Source: Liriodendron chinense (Eukaryota; Streptophyta; Magnoliopsida; Magnoliales; Magnoliaceae). From it: 64,000 bases of DNA. Location: positions 1,736,001-1,800,000 of the forward strand of contig ML058548.1 of the NCBI GenBank assembly GCA_003013855.2, given 5' to 3'. Positions 20,229 to 33,161 of the stretch are shown piece by piece (positions within the stretch are counted from its first letter, which is position 1; every line of letters begins with the position of its first letter). The translations under genes and the position numbers were made by a program. Under the pieces are notes generated by a model, which worked only from the letters and a program-made list of their open reading frames with translations, was not told the origin of the DNA and made no database searches.

Positions 20229-20849
20229 TGTTGGAACTCCGGCCAGCGGAAGCAACGAAAAAGATCAAACAATCAACAAGTAACCAGACAAGCACTCAAC
20301 ACAAAAAGCATACGAATTTTACGTGGAAAACCCTTGCGGGAAAAAACCAAGGCACAAAGCGACACCTACATGATGATAAACAAATGATTACAGAGCTACA
20401 ACTACCCGAGTAGATCCCAAAGATGAATAAGGCACTCAAAAACTCTCAATCCTCTCTTCCAATAACCCTAATCTCGTTTAGATCACTTAGGTATTGCTTA
20501 ACTTCTCTCCAAACAAGATTAGGAAACATATATATAAGACTAAATCCGGATTTGAAAACGTATAGTGCGGAACCGCACAAAATACTTAAATCCTGCAAGT
20601 CCGGACGACTGGTCGCCAACCAGTTGCAACTTGTCTAGAGAGTTTTGCCCAAAAAACTTTTGCCCACTATCTCAACTCAAACCTGTCCTCAGATCAGTCT
20701 AAGCACTCTGCGACCGATCGGGTCTAAGCTACCAGTGACCGGTCTCAAAACGTCAAAAAATGTCCAAAGAGTTTCAACCCAAACTTTCCACTGGCCGGCC
20801 AGTCATGCGACCAGTCGGTGGACTCAATTTTGTTGAAGGCTCTCCAACA
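20229..20849 (-). repeat. Solo LTR, Copia-type
   Basis: 621 bp from TGTTGGAAC to CTCCAACA, flanked by TAATG (20224-20228) and TAACG (20850-20854), a 5-bp duplication with one mismatch. No primer site or internal region, so a solo LTR. On the minus strand it has TTTTCCACGTAAAATTCG near the 3' end, usual in plant Copia LTRs, and a TATA-like CTTATATATATG at about 20529-20540. Upstream of that on the minus strand (20600-20825) lies a cluster of GACCGGTC-like words. Confidence 0.8.
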
Positions 20850-20854
20850 TAACG

Positions 20855-21553
20855 GTAGATGCATTATTTTGCAATTGTTATTAGGTCATAGGTTTGCATC
20901 TGTGATAGAGAAAGTTAAATCCATCGCTTCATGCCATTATATGGTTGGAATGGATTTTGAGGCTTGCCCACGAGGGGCCATCACCGGAATGGGCCAACGC
21001 AGTTGCTGGATCTTGTTGATTCTGACATTTAATCGCGGCCTTAAGGTGGTGGCTTTAGGGAACAAAATGCCCAAGATTGCAAGCTAACAGTGAGAATTCT
21101 TCGTCAATGGACGAGTTCAAGTTTCAATGGTAGTGATGATGGGCTTTTAGAAATCCATTCATGACTCTGATTACGTCAAACTGGTTGATCTTTGTTTTCG
21201 AGAATGCTATTTTGGAGTAGCACGTCTGAAGTGATGAAATCTAGGCAGACCATGTGTGACATCGTAGCAGAAGTGTGAGATCCAGTTTTTGATTGACCCT
21301 TAAGTGGGCCACATTTGCATGAAGAGATGATAGTCAAAGGGATAATTAACGCTCCCAAAATAAGTTTTCATGTGTGGCCCACTTAATGGTGGGACCGGCC
21401 TAATTAAACACAAATGGATACAAATCTCGTGTACCAGTATCAAACATCTCTCACAGTAGATACAAATCTTCTCGTCATGTTCTCATTGGCACATGCCCTA
21501 GATGTTTGGTGGTTGGAACTGTCGATGGGCCACAGTATAATTGGGCTATATAG
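20855..21553. other. Unassigned sequence
   Basis: An 89-codon open frame on the plus strand ends at 21087 but begins inside the solo LTR. Its downstream part (KSIASCHYMVGMDFEACPRG) looks moderately protein-like, yet I recognise no family. Nothing else seen. Confidence 0.35.
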
Positions 21554-21871
21554 GGCTGGAAAACAAACCATCTAGTTATCGAATGCTTGAACTCTAGGGT
21601 TGAAAAATATGTCGACTCTGGTGTAGACTTCTCCTATCTTTCTAGTTGGTGTAGATTCCCTTTCCATGAAGCGGATTTTGGGTGGGGGAAACCCATTTGG
21701 GTTAGTTTTTGCAATTTTCCTATTAAGGATTTGGTTTTTCTGTTTGAAGCAAGATGGGGTGATGGAATAGAAGCTTGGGTGAATGTGGAAGATGTTCACG
21801 ACGATAAATTTGAACAAGACCAAGAGCCCCTTTCTTTTGTTTCCCTCCATCCACTGCTTAAAACTCGATGA
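21554..21871 (+). pseudogene. BAHD acyltransferase, 3'-terminal fragment
   Basis: BAHD enzymes move acyl groups from CoA thioesters to alcohols or amines in plant specialised metabolism. This frame opens just after a TAG at 21551-21553 and has no start codon. It contains SSWCRFPFHEADFGWGKP: the structural DFGWG motif is at 21674-21688, preceded by the SSWCRFP segment usual in vinorine-synthase-like members. It then follows the normal C-terminal pattern (KDLVFLFEARWGDGIEAWVNVE, ending LHPLLKTR). Only about the last 105 of the usual 430-460 residues are present; the HxxxD catalytic half is not in the window. Most likely a truncated gene copy. It is the only host-type coding sequence I can identify. 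Confidence 0.85.
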
Positions 21872-23760
21872 CTCAATTGAGTTGACTCAATTTGGATGGC
21901 CATCCGACGACTGTTCATCTCATTGGATTCTTGCATTTTTCTCACCATAACTCATGCATGATAGCATCGTAATGGTGCATGATGGAAATAATCTGAACTT
22001 TTGATTTTCCTGTTTTAGCTATAAAGATTTGTCTACAATAGTGGTACGTATGTATCCATTGTGAGTTGGACAGCTATACCAGAAAACTATGTTTAGATTC
22101 TTCTCGTTAGTAACTTGCATGCAAATTGGGTGTCTTTATTTTTTATTTTTTTAATTCCTCTTAATTGTAGTGATGAAAGCATTTTTTACTTTCCCAAAGT
22201 TTTAACTATTTTTCGCCTACGGATTCACACTCACAATAAAATGAGTGGATCTCAGTTCGGGTGCTCCCACTGTCACAGCAAGCACGTAGGGGGAAGCTGA
22301 GAAATTGAAATGTACTCCTAGTCAGGGGAGGCTAAGAAATTAGGAAGTGGCCCCCGTAGTGACTATCCACCACTGCCATTTGGTGAAATTGGGCTTGGAA
22401 TTTAACCCTGCTGAGGGCATCTGTCGGAACCTGCCCCTGGCTTCCGTTTGGGGAAGCCGCTGCTGCTAGAAATTGACTGAAAATCCCTTTTGTGAGATTT
22501 GATTGAAATTGATCACTCACGTTCGTGGAAGGGTGCTAAAAGAAATGCCTTGAGGTTGAGTGTTGCATTGGGTAATATTGGAGTCTTGTACAGACTTCGA
22601 CGCTAGTGGTTGGACTGAATTGGAAGCTAGAGGAAAGGTGAGAGCAGGCAGGCAGTTGCTGTGTTGTGCCAGCATGGGTGCTAGCTGTTGGAGGCTGAGC
22701 TTGTATGGGCTAGAGAAACATCTCCTGCCATCATGTTTTGCGCCAACTCTTGGATGCAGGAGGTTGGCACTGATTTTGCCTGAATGGGTTGTGGGGTGTG
22801 GACTTTTGGCATGTCGAGATCAGGGAAGGGAAGAGGCTCTTCCACAAGGTTGGCCATGACTATTCTGGATCGAGAGCAAATTGGGTTTGGGAAAAGGAAT
22901 TTGCTCGAGGGTGTCTGGCAGCTTAAATGGGCACAATGATTTTTTTTTGTTTTTTGTTTTTTTTTGTTTTTTTAGTGCTTTGGGGACTGAATTGTATGTA
23001 GAATGCTAATGGAAAGACACAAGAACTAGAATATCTGAAAAATCGTAAGATCTTGTTTTTCAAATCGAGACACGATTAGTGGAACTAGAAGATCCCCTAG
23101 TGGCATCGTCATTCTGTGGGTGTTGGATTGCAGGCGGATCATAGTCACGGGTGCTTGGCTTTCTATTGCATATTTGAGCAATTGGGGTATTATATTTTAC
23201 TTGAGTCACCATTAGCCAATTGCATAGATTTCCACAGTCAGCTAGACCTTGTAAAAACCTTAGGTGAAGGAATCATTGGATTCCTTGTCCTAAAATGACT
23301 CCTGATCTACAATAAAAATTTTTATATAAGGGACCAGAGTTACAAAGAGGGAAGGTGTTAGGCACTCTCTATCAATACAAATACGGTGGTCTCCACTTCA
23401 CAGGATTAAAGAGACTCTTAGAGATTGGATTAGTTCATATGCACAAATGATGCAGATGTGCGTGATGTGTAGTGTTGAGACGTGGTGTCTATAACAAGCT
23501 ATCGCCCAGCTTAGACAAATCTACCTTGATGCACCCACTTGTAGAAGCAGTCGAAGCCTAGTCAATTCAAGTTTTTTATGAGAAAAATTTGGTATACAAC
23601 GAACCAAAGAGCATACACTTAGACTAACTAGACCAGCACGAGGTTGGAGTGAACAGAATGATGCATGATGCTTATGCAAGTATAGATAAAACTAATTAGA
23701 GTCGAGCGAATGGGTGGATGAGTTTATCCCAAGGGTAGACTTGAGTGGCAAAATGACCTC
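21872..23760. other. Unassigned sequence
   Basis: No convincing gene. Contains a T/G low-complexity tract (22941-22973) and a short repeated motif GAAATT(G/A) after CT(G/A)AGAAATT at about 22300-22345. A short open frame at 22560-22859 has no recognisable features. Confidence 0.4.
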
Positions 23761-25005
23761 TGTCACGCCCCAAATCTAGTTTCTGACGCCCATTCGTTGT
23801 AACCCGAATTCAGATGGTGTCAGCCTTCATAGTACTCCAATCTCGAGTCCTAGCTTCATACGCCAAGTTTCGATCTTAAGATACTACAGGGAGGATTTTA
23901 GAGTCTAGATTTTTTTTTCTTGTAACATGAGCATCACCATAAGAGTACCATCAGAAACAAGCATATTGTTTCTACTAAATAATTTCTTTTACATACAGTG
24001 CTGAAAGGCAAATATAAAATCTGAAAATATAAAAGCTACGCACAATTCAACACCTCCTCCTACTGCACTCTATAGTAACTTGAAAGTTAAACCACAAGTG
24101 GAATGACCCTGCAAGGTATGGTGGAAGCTACAACTTTGGGTTCAACGTTGCTGATATGCCCTGGTATAACCTGCAACGTAAGTAAACGCACATAAGCTTC
24201 CTATGAAGCTCAATAGAATGCATGTGTGCAAGCACAATGCATATTGACATGTATGATAAATATCAGAGTAAGCAATAAATCATGATGATAAGTTTAAATC
24301 GGAACTCAGCTTAATTAGGCTACCCGATCACTTGATATGGTAAGCAGCCTACCAAGGCTATGTAAGTGTGTAATACAAATAACCAATCTACCAAGGCTAT
24401 GTTCTCGTATTATGTGTTGGCTTACAGGGTTTAATGTCATATGCAATGATCCAATGCAAGTATACAAATCACCACATCTCAATACAAAATCAGTGGTCCA
24501 AGTGTGAGCAGTCACATCACTAATACAAAAAATCTCTGAAATGGTACATCACTAAGGTTTAATACACAAGTAAGAGATTCGTATCCTATCTACTAGGTAC
24601 AAATGTCACTACTCACCTAACCAAAGAATGCCAAAGCCTACCTAGTGCAGTAGTGGACCCACTCATCAGCTAGTCAGACTCAATTTTCTTTGCTACACAC
24701 TTTCGGTATGTCAAGTTAAACCTCATTCCAAACTGACCACGTGGAGTGGAAACACCGCTATCTAGTATTTAGCATATTGGTGTGTGAAAAAACCACCCAA
24801 TCCTTAAAAGGATCATCCACTTGGTACCAACAGGATCAGGGACTTCTCACCTAAGAGCATCCTACACGTCCAGTTTAAAGATCACATGTTTTCTGGTGCT
24901 CAACAAATCATGATGGAGCTATGGTTGCAGCGTAGTAACCATGGTATATGCGGCACAAGCAGACGGTACAGAATACAACCATGCACGCAAATACGGGATG
25001 ACATG
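23761..25005 (+). repeat. LTR of a Gypsy-like element, left part
   Basis: Starts TGTCACGCCCCAAAT and aligns with the first 250 bp and parts of the following 800 bp of the LTR at 25006. It is interrupted at 25005 by that related LTR and appears to continue at 29461. Its own right end was not found among the later insertions. Confidence 0.6.
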
Positions 25006-26331
25006 TGTCACGCCCCAAACTCGGGGACCAGGCTCACTAAATTTTCGGCCGCCGAATCAGGTGCCGACAGCCTCCGTAGTACCCCATTCTCGACTCCTAG
25101 CTTCCATATGCCAGGTTTCAATCCTGGGATCCCACAATGAGGATTTTCAGGGTAAACTTTTTTTTATAGATGAGCATAAACACAAGTATACCAAACAAAA
25201 AAGCATCACATCACATATCCACTAAGATAATCTTTTGAGTACAGTGCTGCAAAAAGTGAAATACAATGCATAATTAAAAGCCGAAAGATCGAATGCGCGC
25301 CCCTGCCTCACTGCTGTCGCGCTATAGTATGTCCTGCACGTAAACAACGTGCATAAGCTCACTATGAAGCTTAGAGAGTACGTGGTGTGTGCACAATGCA
25401 TATGACAGGTATACAGATATCAGAGTAAGCGGAAATGATGGCAGGCTACACTACCAAGTCTATGAATGTTATTAGTCGTACCAAGGCTATGCAATGCAAA
25501 GGGCCTATATGGCCGAACGTCATATGCTAAAGATGCAATGTGCGCATATCAATCCTCGACTGCCATATATCATACAGTTTACAACTAGGACATCACCGGG
25601 GTCTAGTACACTCCTGACATTGGTTGCCGCCCCATCGTGCACATAACCAAGCAAGTGGAAGAGACCTCACTATCCGCATCGTCAATGACATACAAGGAAA
25701 TCCACCCGGCTCGTCGATAGCGAACCCATTCACGAGCTGGTCAGACTTAACCTAGTATATATCCCTCTGCACCCGGGCGGGTAAGGTCACACCCCCTTCT
25801 AATCGACCCCGACACAGTGGGAGACGCGGCCTACTGGTATTTGGCCCTCATGCGCTCATAAATCCACTCGGTCTAGACATTGGAGCATCCTACTGGTACC
25901 ACAGGGTTTAGAGACTTTCAGCCAAGAACATCTTTGGCGCCCAAGTGCTAGAACATATTTTCGGTGTCCATTTCTACCACCCACGATGTGACTGTGGTGG
26001 TCATAACCCCGATGCCGCTGGGGTGAGAATCTGATCATGACATGCATAATGCGAGATGCATGAGTCATACTGTCAAAGCCATGCACCAACACCTGCGAAT
26101 ACCGTGCGATCATGTGGGGTGACCCTATCTCATACGGGTCCCTTAAGTATCTCAAGCTGTAAGGCATATGCTATGATCAACATCATCCACAGTCAGGCAT
26201 ACATATGATGTGTATGCACAAATGAATGGGCGTGATATTCATTACACTAAGCATATTATCAGTGTGACCTATCAAGTTAAGTACACTAGCATGTTTCAAA
26301 TGTATTATGTGACAATCGGCCTCAAATGGTC

Positions 26332-26457
<126 letters not shown>

Positions 26458-27920
26458 GGTGAGATCTGGATGAGGGTCCTACCAATAATAGAAATGTCTA
26501 CGTGGCATGGCCCACTTGAAACTTGAATTGGCCCATCATACGCAACAAATGGGCTAGAAGGACCGATGTATGGCATGAGTACATTAAGGTAGGCCCTGGT
26601 GGCCTCCAATGGGACATCAATGATGACTCATATGCTGGACCATATGGCCAGCCCCTACTGTCCAGCGAGGGGTCTACTTGAGCTACGAATCAAACTCTTT
26701 TTTGGGCTTATACCCTAAAATGATCTGTCCAACGCATAGACAGTATGAATGTGCAATACATACTTCAAAGGGAGCACCAAAATGGCCCACATACTGAGCA
26801 TTATGAATAAAATACATGCATCATGCTGGTCTAAGGTGATCGACGGATCGGGCACCGTAATGAGGTGTGTCTACAACGCATCATCAAGGTGGCCTGCTAC
26901 AGCCGGCCCCACCATCGGGACTGATGGATGATTTCGACAGTCCACTATCCATCGGCGTGGATTGATACATACTCAAGGTGGGTCATTGTATCTGGATGAC
27001 ATGGATAAAACATATAAATCATAGGTAGGCCCAAGAAAGGACGGCCTGGATTAGACATATACATCATGTGGATTAGACACATACATCATACGGCCTGGAT
27101 CAGGTCACCTGCTGGACGAGCGTGGGACCCACCTGGGTCACAGAGGTTCTGGATAAAGCTGATATTTATGATTTCCCTTCACCCATACCTATGCCACAGG
27201 TTTGGGTGGCATGTACACATCATGTGGCCATAGGAAGGTTTCAACAGTGGACACCCTTGCCTTCACCATCCCAAATGGTGTGGCCCATATGAGACATGTA
27301 CCTGAACCATTCGTGGGCCCATGCCCTGAAATGATATAGCAAAATGGATGGACGGCTGGCATGGTGGGTCCCACGAGGTGGGCCACTGCTGGACAGCGTG
27401 TCCAGCACGCTGCCATCAGCGTGGGCCACACTCATAGCCCCCAAAAGTTTTGGACGGAGCTGATATATGCATTTTCCATCCATCAAGGTCTGTGTGACCT
27501 CAACAACAGGTTAGGTGGAAATAATCCTCATGGTGGGGCTCCATACGTGTACAGCAGCCCCAATGGTTTTCTAACGGTGGCCGTTCATCCCCACCGTTTC
27601 CCTTGGTGTGGTCCATTGTAGAATTGGATCCAGCTGATACTTGTGTTTTCCATTCATACAGGTCTGTGTGACCTAGTGGATGGGTTTAGATGGAAAACCA
27701 TCATAATGGCGGGCCTTGAAAAGGTTTTAATGGTAGGCATTCATTCTCACTGCTTCCTGTGGTGAGGCCCACCCAAGATCGGGATCTTTTTGGTCTTCGG
27801 GCGTGGGCCGCAAAATGATCTGGGAAAACAGATGGACGGCTTGGATAAAATAAATACATCATGGCGGGTCCCACAAGGTGGGCCACTGACTGGACAGCTG
27901 AGGAGCCCAACATCCGTGGA

Positions 27921-27979
27921 CGCTGGCTACTCCCAGCGCCCCTGGTGCGGTGAGAGGCCAGCGTTCAGCGCTGGTCTTC

Positions 27980-28010
<31 letters not shown>

Positions 28011-28768
28011 TTAGATATCATCAAGTGGGGCCCACATGAGGACGATCCACTCCGTCTATCATGTTCACCAGCTCATGGAGGACCAAACGAGTCCAATATT
28101 GGACAGGTTATGAGGTCTACAAACTGCAAGATGGGCCAGAGAAAGGTCGACAGTAGAAGTCATTATCTCCACTATTTCAGGTAGTACAGTCCACTTGAGA
28201 TTTGGATTTACTTCACGTTTGGGCCCTGGCCCTAAAATGATCCAGGGAAACAGATCACGGTTTGGATTTAACACAAACATCAAGGTGGGTCCCACCAGTG
28301 GGGACCCTCTCCAAAGGTGCTGCCCAAGCATCCAGACGCTGGACGTTCACAGCGTCTCAAACGCTGGAACCATCCAGCGTTGGCTTTCATTTTTTTTCTT
28401 CTTTTGTTTATTTCAAGTGGGGCCCACATGAGTGTGATCCACTCCATTCATCAGGTTCCCTAGATCATTGGGGACCTAATGAGCCCAATATTGGGCAGGT
28501 GAAAAGGTCTACAAATGTCACGGTGGGCCTAAGAAGTTTCGACAGTGGGCTTCATTATCTCCACTGTTTTCCTATGGTGTGGTCCACCTGCGATCTGGAT
28601 CTGCTTCATTTTTGGTTTCCAGCCCTAAAATGGGTTGGAGAAACAGACGGACAGTGTGGATAATATACAAGCATCAAGCTGGGTCCCACGAGTGGGGACC
28701 CCACTCACGTCCTCATGCTTCTGACGCTGGACAGTTCCAGCGTCTTTAACGCTGAGAACGTCCAGCGT
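27921..28768. repeat. Three repeat modules each with twin CGCTGG/CCAGCG hairpins
   Basis: Modules about 390-413 bp apart, each with two adjacent hairpins followed by a T-rich tract and GTGGGGCCC-like sequence (the third module is less clear). Hairpins: 27921-27938 and 27958-27974; 28334-28357 (AGACGCTG/CAGCGTCT) and 28360-28381 (AACGCTGGA, 4-nt loop, TCCAGCGTT); 28723-28744 (GACGCTGGA, 4-nt loop, TCCAGCGTC) and 28749-28768. Stems are kept although the loops and spacers differ. Confidence 0.75.
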
Positions 28769-29460
28769 CTGTACTGTTCTCTTTTCTTTTTTTATTATTT
28801 ATTTATTTACTATTCTAACATTGCGTAGGGCTCGTACGTGGGCGATCCAATCCATTATCTGGTTGTCCGTCGCAAGGTGGGCCCAAAACTCTGTATCAAG
28901 ACCATTTTTGTATTTTTCTTCATCTAGATTTTGTGATTTAAAGGTAGAATAGAAAATAAGCATCATGGTGGGCCACCCAAGGTGGTCCATGCCGTGGCAG
29001 CATGCGGGGCCCGCACGCTGTCTCACAGCATGGCCCACTTGTGGGCCCAAAATATGAAGGGAAAATAAGGAAAAAGGGGAGTTTATATCCCCCTTAGCAC
29101 TCATCCGAAAATGGACGGTTGGATCGGGTCGGATAGTCGATCGGACGGCTTGATGGGGTTTGATTGATTGATAAGACAACCTAGGGATTTGTGCAAGTGG
29201 GGCCCACACCATGCATGTTTAGCGTGGCCCGCCTAGATTGTGCACAAGTACGCATCTTTCAAATTAGGTATCGAAAGGGAGCATGTCACGAGGCGTTGGA
29301 GTCGTGACGCCTGCGCGGTCGCCGGGGTACAAGTCTCGGGTAGTTGCGGTACTAAAATAGGGTGCCTGATCAAAACTCGCTGGTTTGGACTGTTCTGAGT
29401 ATGCTGAGTTCAGAAATGAGGTGTACGGAGGGCTAATTATGGTATGGGTGTTACAACATG

Positions 29461-30036
29461 CCCGTGCAAGTCTCCAAAGAGAACCCTAAGGCTGTAGGGT
29501 CTTAAATGTAAGATCACCGTCAACTGGTAATGAAGTGCAAGACAACTATGGCCATCATTGCCAGGCATAATACAAAATAATCAGATAAGCCAAGCATACA
29601 TGATTCGATGAGTGAAGTCTACAACATGAGTGCCGACATGTGGTCAATCGACCATGAAGGCAATGGGGCAATCTGTCTAACCTATTTGAGATTAGTTTTA
29701 CATGATGGGAACATATGAATGGTCAAGTCATAGTTCGGGTGTCGCTAACTAGGGAATATCACACCAAGGGTTATAAGATATTCTAAATTATTCCTAACAT
29801 GCAGCGTAAGTCAGGATAATAAGCTCCAATCCTCGAATAGTCTCATACCTATTGGAGAGGTTCAAGACGTAGGGCACGTGAATTAGTGCCACTTTATCTC
29901 GAATGCTATATGAATGCCTTTATGCCTTAGCGATCCCCAACTATCAATGGGTGAATCAAGATGCATACTCATCACATATGCGAGCTAGTTGTCTAAACAT
30001 ATGGTATATAGATGACATGAAAGTATTTCAGACAAT
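29461..30036. other. Probable continuation of the interrupted LTR begun at 23761
   Basis: Directly follows the inner solo LTR and its ACATG duplication, so before that insertion it was joined to the sequence ending at 25005. No coding signal. Confidence 0.5.
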
Positions 30037-30044
30037 AATACGTG

Positions 30045-30430
30045 TAGAGTTGTACACGAACTGAATCGAATCGATCTGCTAGCTTGGCTTTGCTCGACCA
30101 GCTGACTACCTGGGCTCGAGCTCAGCTCAGTTTGGTCCTTGAGCAAGGATGGCCAACTCTACTTGGCTTGGTCGAGCTTTCAAGCCAAGTTCGAGCCAGC
30201 TCGAACTGAATCAAGCTTTAAAGAGTCGAGTCAGGTTAGGGGGGAGATGAAGACGATGAGAGGGTTGGGGGGGGGGGGGGGGGGGGGGGAGAGAGAGAGA
30301 GATCTGTCGAGGGTCTATTGGACGGTCAATGGTCGGGCATTGCCAACTGGGTTCTCGGCGTTGGCGGGTTGTGGGCAAAACACAAAAGGGGGAGGGCGTT
30401 CGAATGAAATTAGGGTTAGGGTGAGCTTAA

Positions 30431-30463
<33 letters not shown>

Positions 30464-30656
30464 ATCAAACTGAGCTGATCCGAACCGGGTTCGAATCGAG
30501 CCGAATTGAGCTCAAGTTAGCTTGAGCTCGAATTTTCAACAAGCCCAAAATTAGGCTCGATTTAGTTTGATCCACCATTCGAATCGAGCCAAATCAAGCT
30601 TTTTCAGGCCAAGCCAAGCTAACTTTACAATCCAACTCGGTTCATGTACAACTCTA
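30045..30656. mobile_element. 612-bp hAT-type MITE
   Basis: Ends TAGAGTTGTACACGAAC and GTTCATGTACAACTCTA are inverted repeats (one mismatch in 17). Flanks AATACGTG (30037-30044) and AGTACGTG (30657-30664) are an 8-bp duplication with one mismatch, as expected for hAT. Arms are rich in GAGCTCGAG/CGAGCCAAG words that fold back on each other. The middle has a 20-plus G run with (GA)n (30267-30301) and a (TA)n tract (30432-30462). Confidence 0.8.
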
Positions 30657-30973
30657 AGTACGTGTCGTGACAAGTTATACTAAAAACAACATAAAAGGGA
30701 ACTCACATATAGCACAAGTACACATAAATGAGGTAGGACTATAAATGTGTTAGTGCACTTGTTTGTGCCACTTTGTTTGTCTATAACTTGAGCTAAGATG
30801 TCTTGAGTCGGTTAAGCCTCCATAGAAAGATTTGAAGACCGAAGACTTGAAGACTTGAAGAATTAAGGCCGAAGACACAGGTAAATCATGAAGTGCCTTG
30901 GTAAACCAAGCCTTAGACCTTTATTCCAAAACAACCTTAACCTAATAGGAAAATCCTATGTCATCTTCCTTAG

Positions 30974-32884
30974 TGTTGAACCTCCAATTTATACATTGCA
31001 TTGCCCATTACATGACATGGTTTGCATGATTTTCATGATTTAAAGGCCCATCTAATACATGTTTTGTGATTATAGGAATGAGAGCGGACTTCACTCAATT
31101 AGAGACCAAAAAGGGGCCATTTGGAGCCTTTGATGAAGGCCCAAAGTGGACCAAAGAAAGAAGGAAGCAAAGAAAGAAGAAAATAGAAGAAAGAAAGGAA
31201 GAAAACAAGAAGAAAAAGAGACCGACCGGTCTTGACCGGTCGGCCAAGGAAGCCCGACCGGTCTTGACCGGTCGGCCATGCTTGCTGGAGTAATGCCAAA
31301 GAGGGCCTGACCGGTCATGACCAGTCGGCCATGCAAGTTTCAGATTCCAGATTCTAAAACAGCAATGTACTCCCGCACCTAATTTTTCGGACCAGTTTTC
31401 TGAAGCCATATTGATGATATTTAGAAATCCAACACATCCATGTCGAAGAGGAGCTCGACGCCGAACTAACCCAAGTGGTTTCGTGTCGATCGGAGCTACG
31501 GATTGACCGTGGTGGCCAAAACAATACGAACTGTCCAGAAAGTTTCAGATTTCGCTGTTCAACTCTGGGTCGGTCCAGAGGACTCATCATTGATGATATG
31601 AAGAATCTACTTTGACCATCTTTTAGAACACATACATATATGAATAACCACAAAAGTTTCAGATCAAAAGGATGTGTGGTTTGATCGTACCGGTTGAAGA
31701 AAGATGGACCATCAAGAAAGATCCAACTGCGCAGAGTTTATAAAAGGGCTGAGTGTTCTAATTTTCGGACCATATTCTGGGATTGTTTTGGACAATCTAA
31801 TCCATCCATCATGTAGAGGAGGAAGTTTTCTACCAATGTTCAAAATTTGAGATCAATCCGACCTCTGTACACTCCAGGGCGTTGAAAGCAAGATGACTGG
31901 TTCTGAAGGTACCCAAAGTGCGCGATTTTGAGAGGCGGTCGGTGATGTGATTGGTGGGCCCATTCAGAGAATAATCTTGGAAATCTAAATCATCTATGAG
32001 GAAGATCACATTACAAGGAAGCTACAAACCAAATTTGAAGGCAATCCGACCATTGGTTAAGCCGTACCAGGCGAAACAAATTCTGCTATGTTGCTGTACT
32101 ATTGCTGCACTATAAAAGGAGGTGCTCCCTTCTATTCCAAATCAACCAAGGACGTGGGAAGCAAGGAGTTCAAGTCCCAGGAGGCTACCTAGCCTCCTCC
32201 AGCTAGTTTTTCTTCCTTTTCTTAGTTCTAGTTCTAGTTTTAATATGTTTTTCCTTAGCTAACCTCTTAGCTAGAGCTAGAGGTGAAATTTGTAGTTGGT
32301 TCCAATGCTTTAATTCTTTTATTTCAAGTACCCTTTTCTTAATTTTGGATTTTGAAGTTCTAGTTTGAATAAAGTTTGGTTTTTTAGAAGTTTTGTGAGA
32401 GTTTGTGTGCTCCGGACATGAGTTCCTTGCAATTCTCTAAGATTACCATGATTGGGTTGTTTGAATTAGAATTGTAGTAACCCTTGAGCATGCCATAGTC
32501 CATAGGCATGGCTGTTACTCCGAAGGCTACAAGTTCAAGTTCTATGTGCTTCATTAGAACTAGAAATCTAATTTCCAGATTTAAGTGGGATTGTTTGTGC
32601 TTGAATGTTATATCTTCCAATTAGATGAGAGATAGGACTTTGATTCTAATTGTGTTGTACTTGGATGAATGGATTGGCATTAGACCACTACAAGTGGATC
32701 CTTGATGCTCTAGTTCTTCTTATTTTCAGATTTTCCTATTTCATGTGAAAAACTACTTTCTTAAACTTCTTAGATTCTAGTTATTAGAGTACTTGGAATT
32801 GTTTACTTCTTTCCCTGTGGATCGACCTCGGTCTTACCGAGATTTATTACTACATCGCAGCCTTACACTTGAGGCGAGCGAACA
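30974..32884 (+). repeat. 5' LTR of the Gypsy element
   Basis: 1911 bp, TGTTGAACC to GCGAACA. U3 palindrome array at about 31230-31330. TATA box CTATAAAAGG at 32110-32119. The end contains CTCGGTCTTACCGAG (a 6-bp stem) and TATTACTACATCGCAGCC, also found with changes in the other Gypsy LTRs here. Confidence 0.92.
32110..32119 (+). promoter_or_regulatory. TATA box of the Gypsy 5' LTR
   Basis: CTATAAAAGG, repeated at 37088-37097 in the other LTR and matched at 40637-40646 and (minus strand) 61777-61786 in related LTRs. Marks the likely U3/R region. Confidence 0.7.
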
Positions 32885-32890
32885 AGTTTT

Positions 32891-32908
32891 TGGCGCCGTT
32901 GCCGGGGA
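32891..32908 (+). other. Primer-binding site of the Gypsy element
   Basis: TGGCGCCGTTGCCGGGGA, six bases after the LTR end. This site is usual for plant Athila/Tat-type Gypsy elements. Confidence 0.85.
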
Positions 32909-33161
32909 AAAAGTTAAACGGTTTTAATTGTTCTAGTAGTTATAGAGTAATCTTAGTTAGGTAGGATTTTCAGTTTTTATAGAAGTAGATTTTCTGATTT
33001 TTTTTTTTTTTTTTTTTTAGATTACTAACAAATTTTTTTTTGATTTTGTAGGACATTGTTGCTGACATAGATCTCACTCTATTGGGTAACATCTCCCCAT
33101 ATCCCTTCTTTTTGTTCTTTTTTCTAGATTAGGGTAGTTCCCAATTCTTTAAAATTTCATC

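Noticed and set aside
20818..21087. Host gene exon after the solo LTR
   Set aside because: The frame starts inside the LTR and I recognise no family; kept only as unassigned sequence.
31095..31409. Pro/Ser-rich ORFs over the LTR palindromes
   Set aside because: Translation of GACCGGTC repeats and of an A-rich tract; frames are not kept between related LTRs.
32384..32620. 78-codon minus-strand ORF repeated at 37362-37598 and 40909-41145
   Set aside because: Conserved only because it lies in copies of one LTR family; no sign of coding beyond LTR identity.
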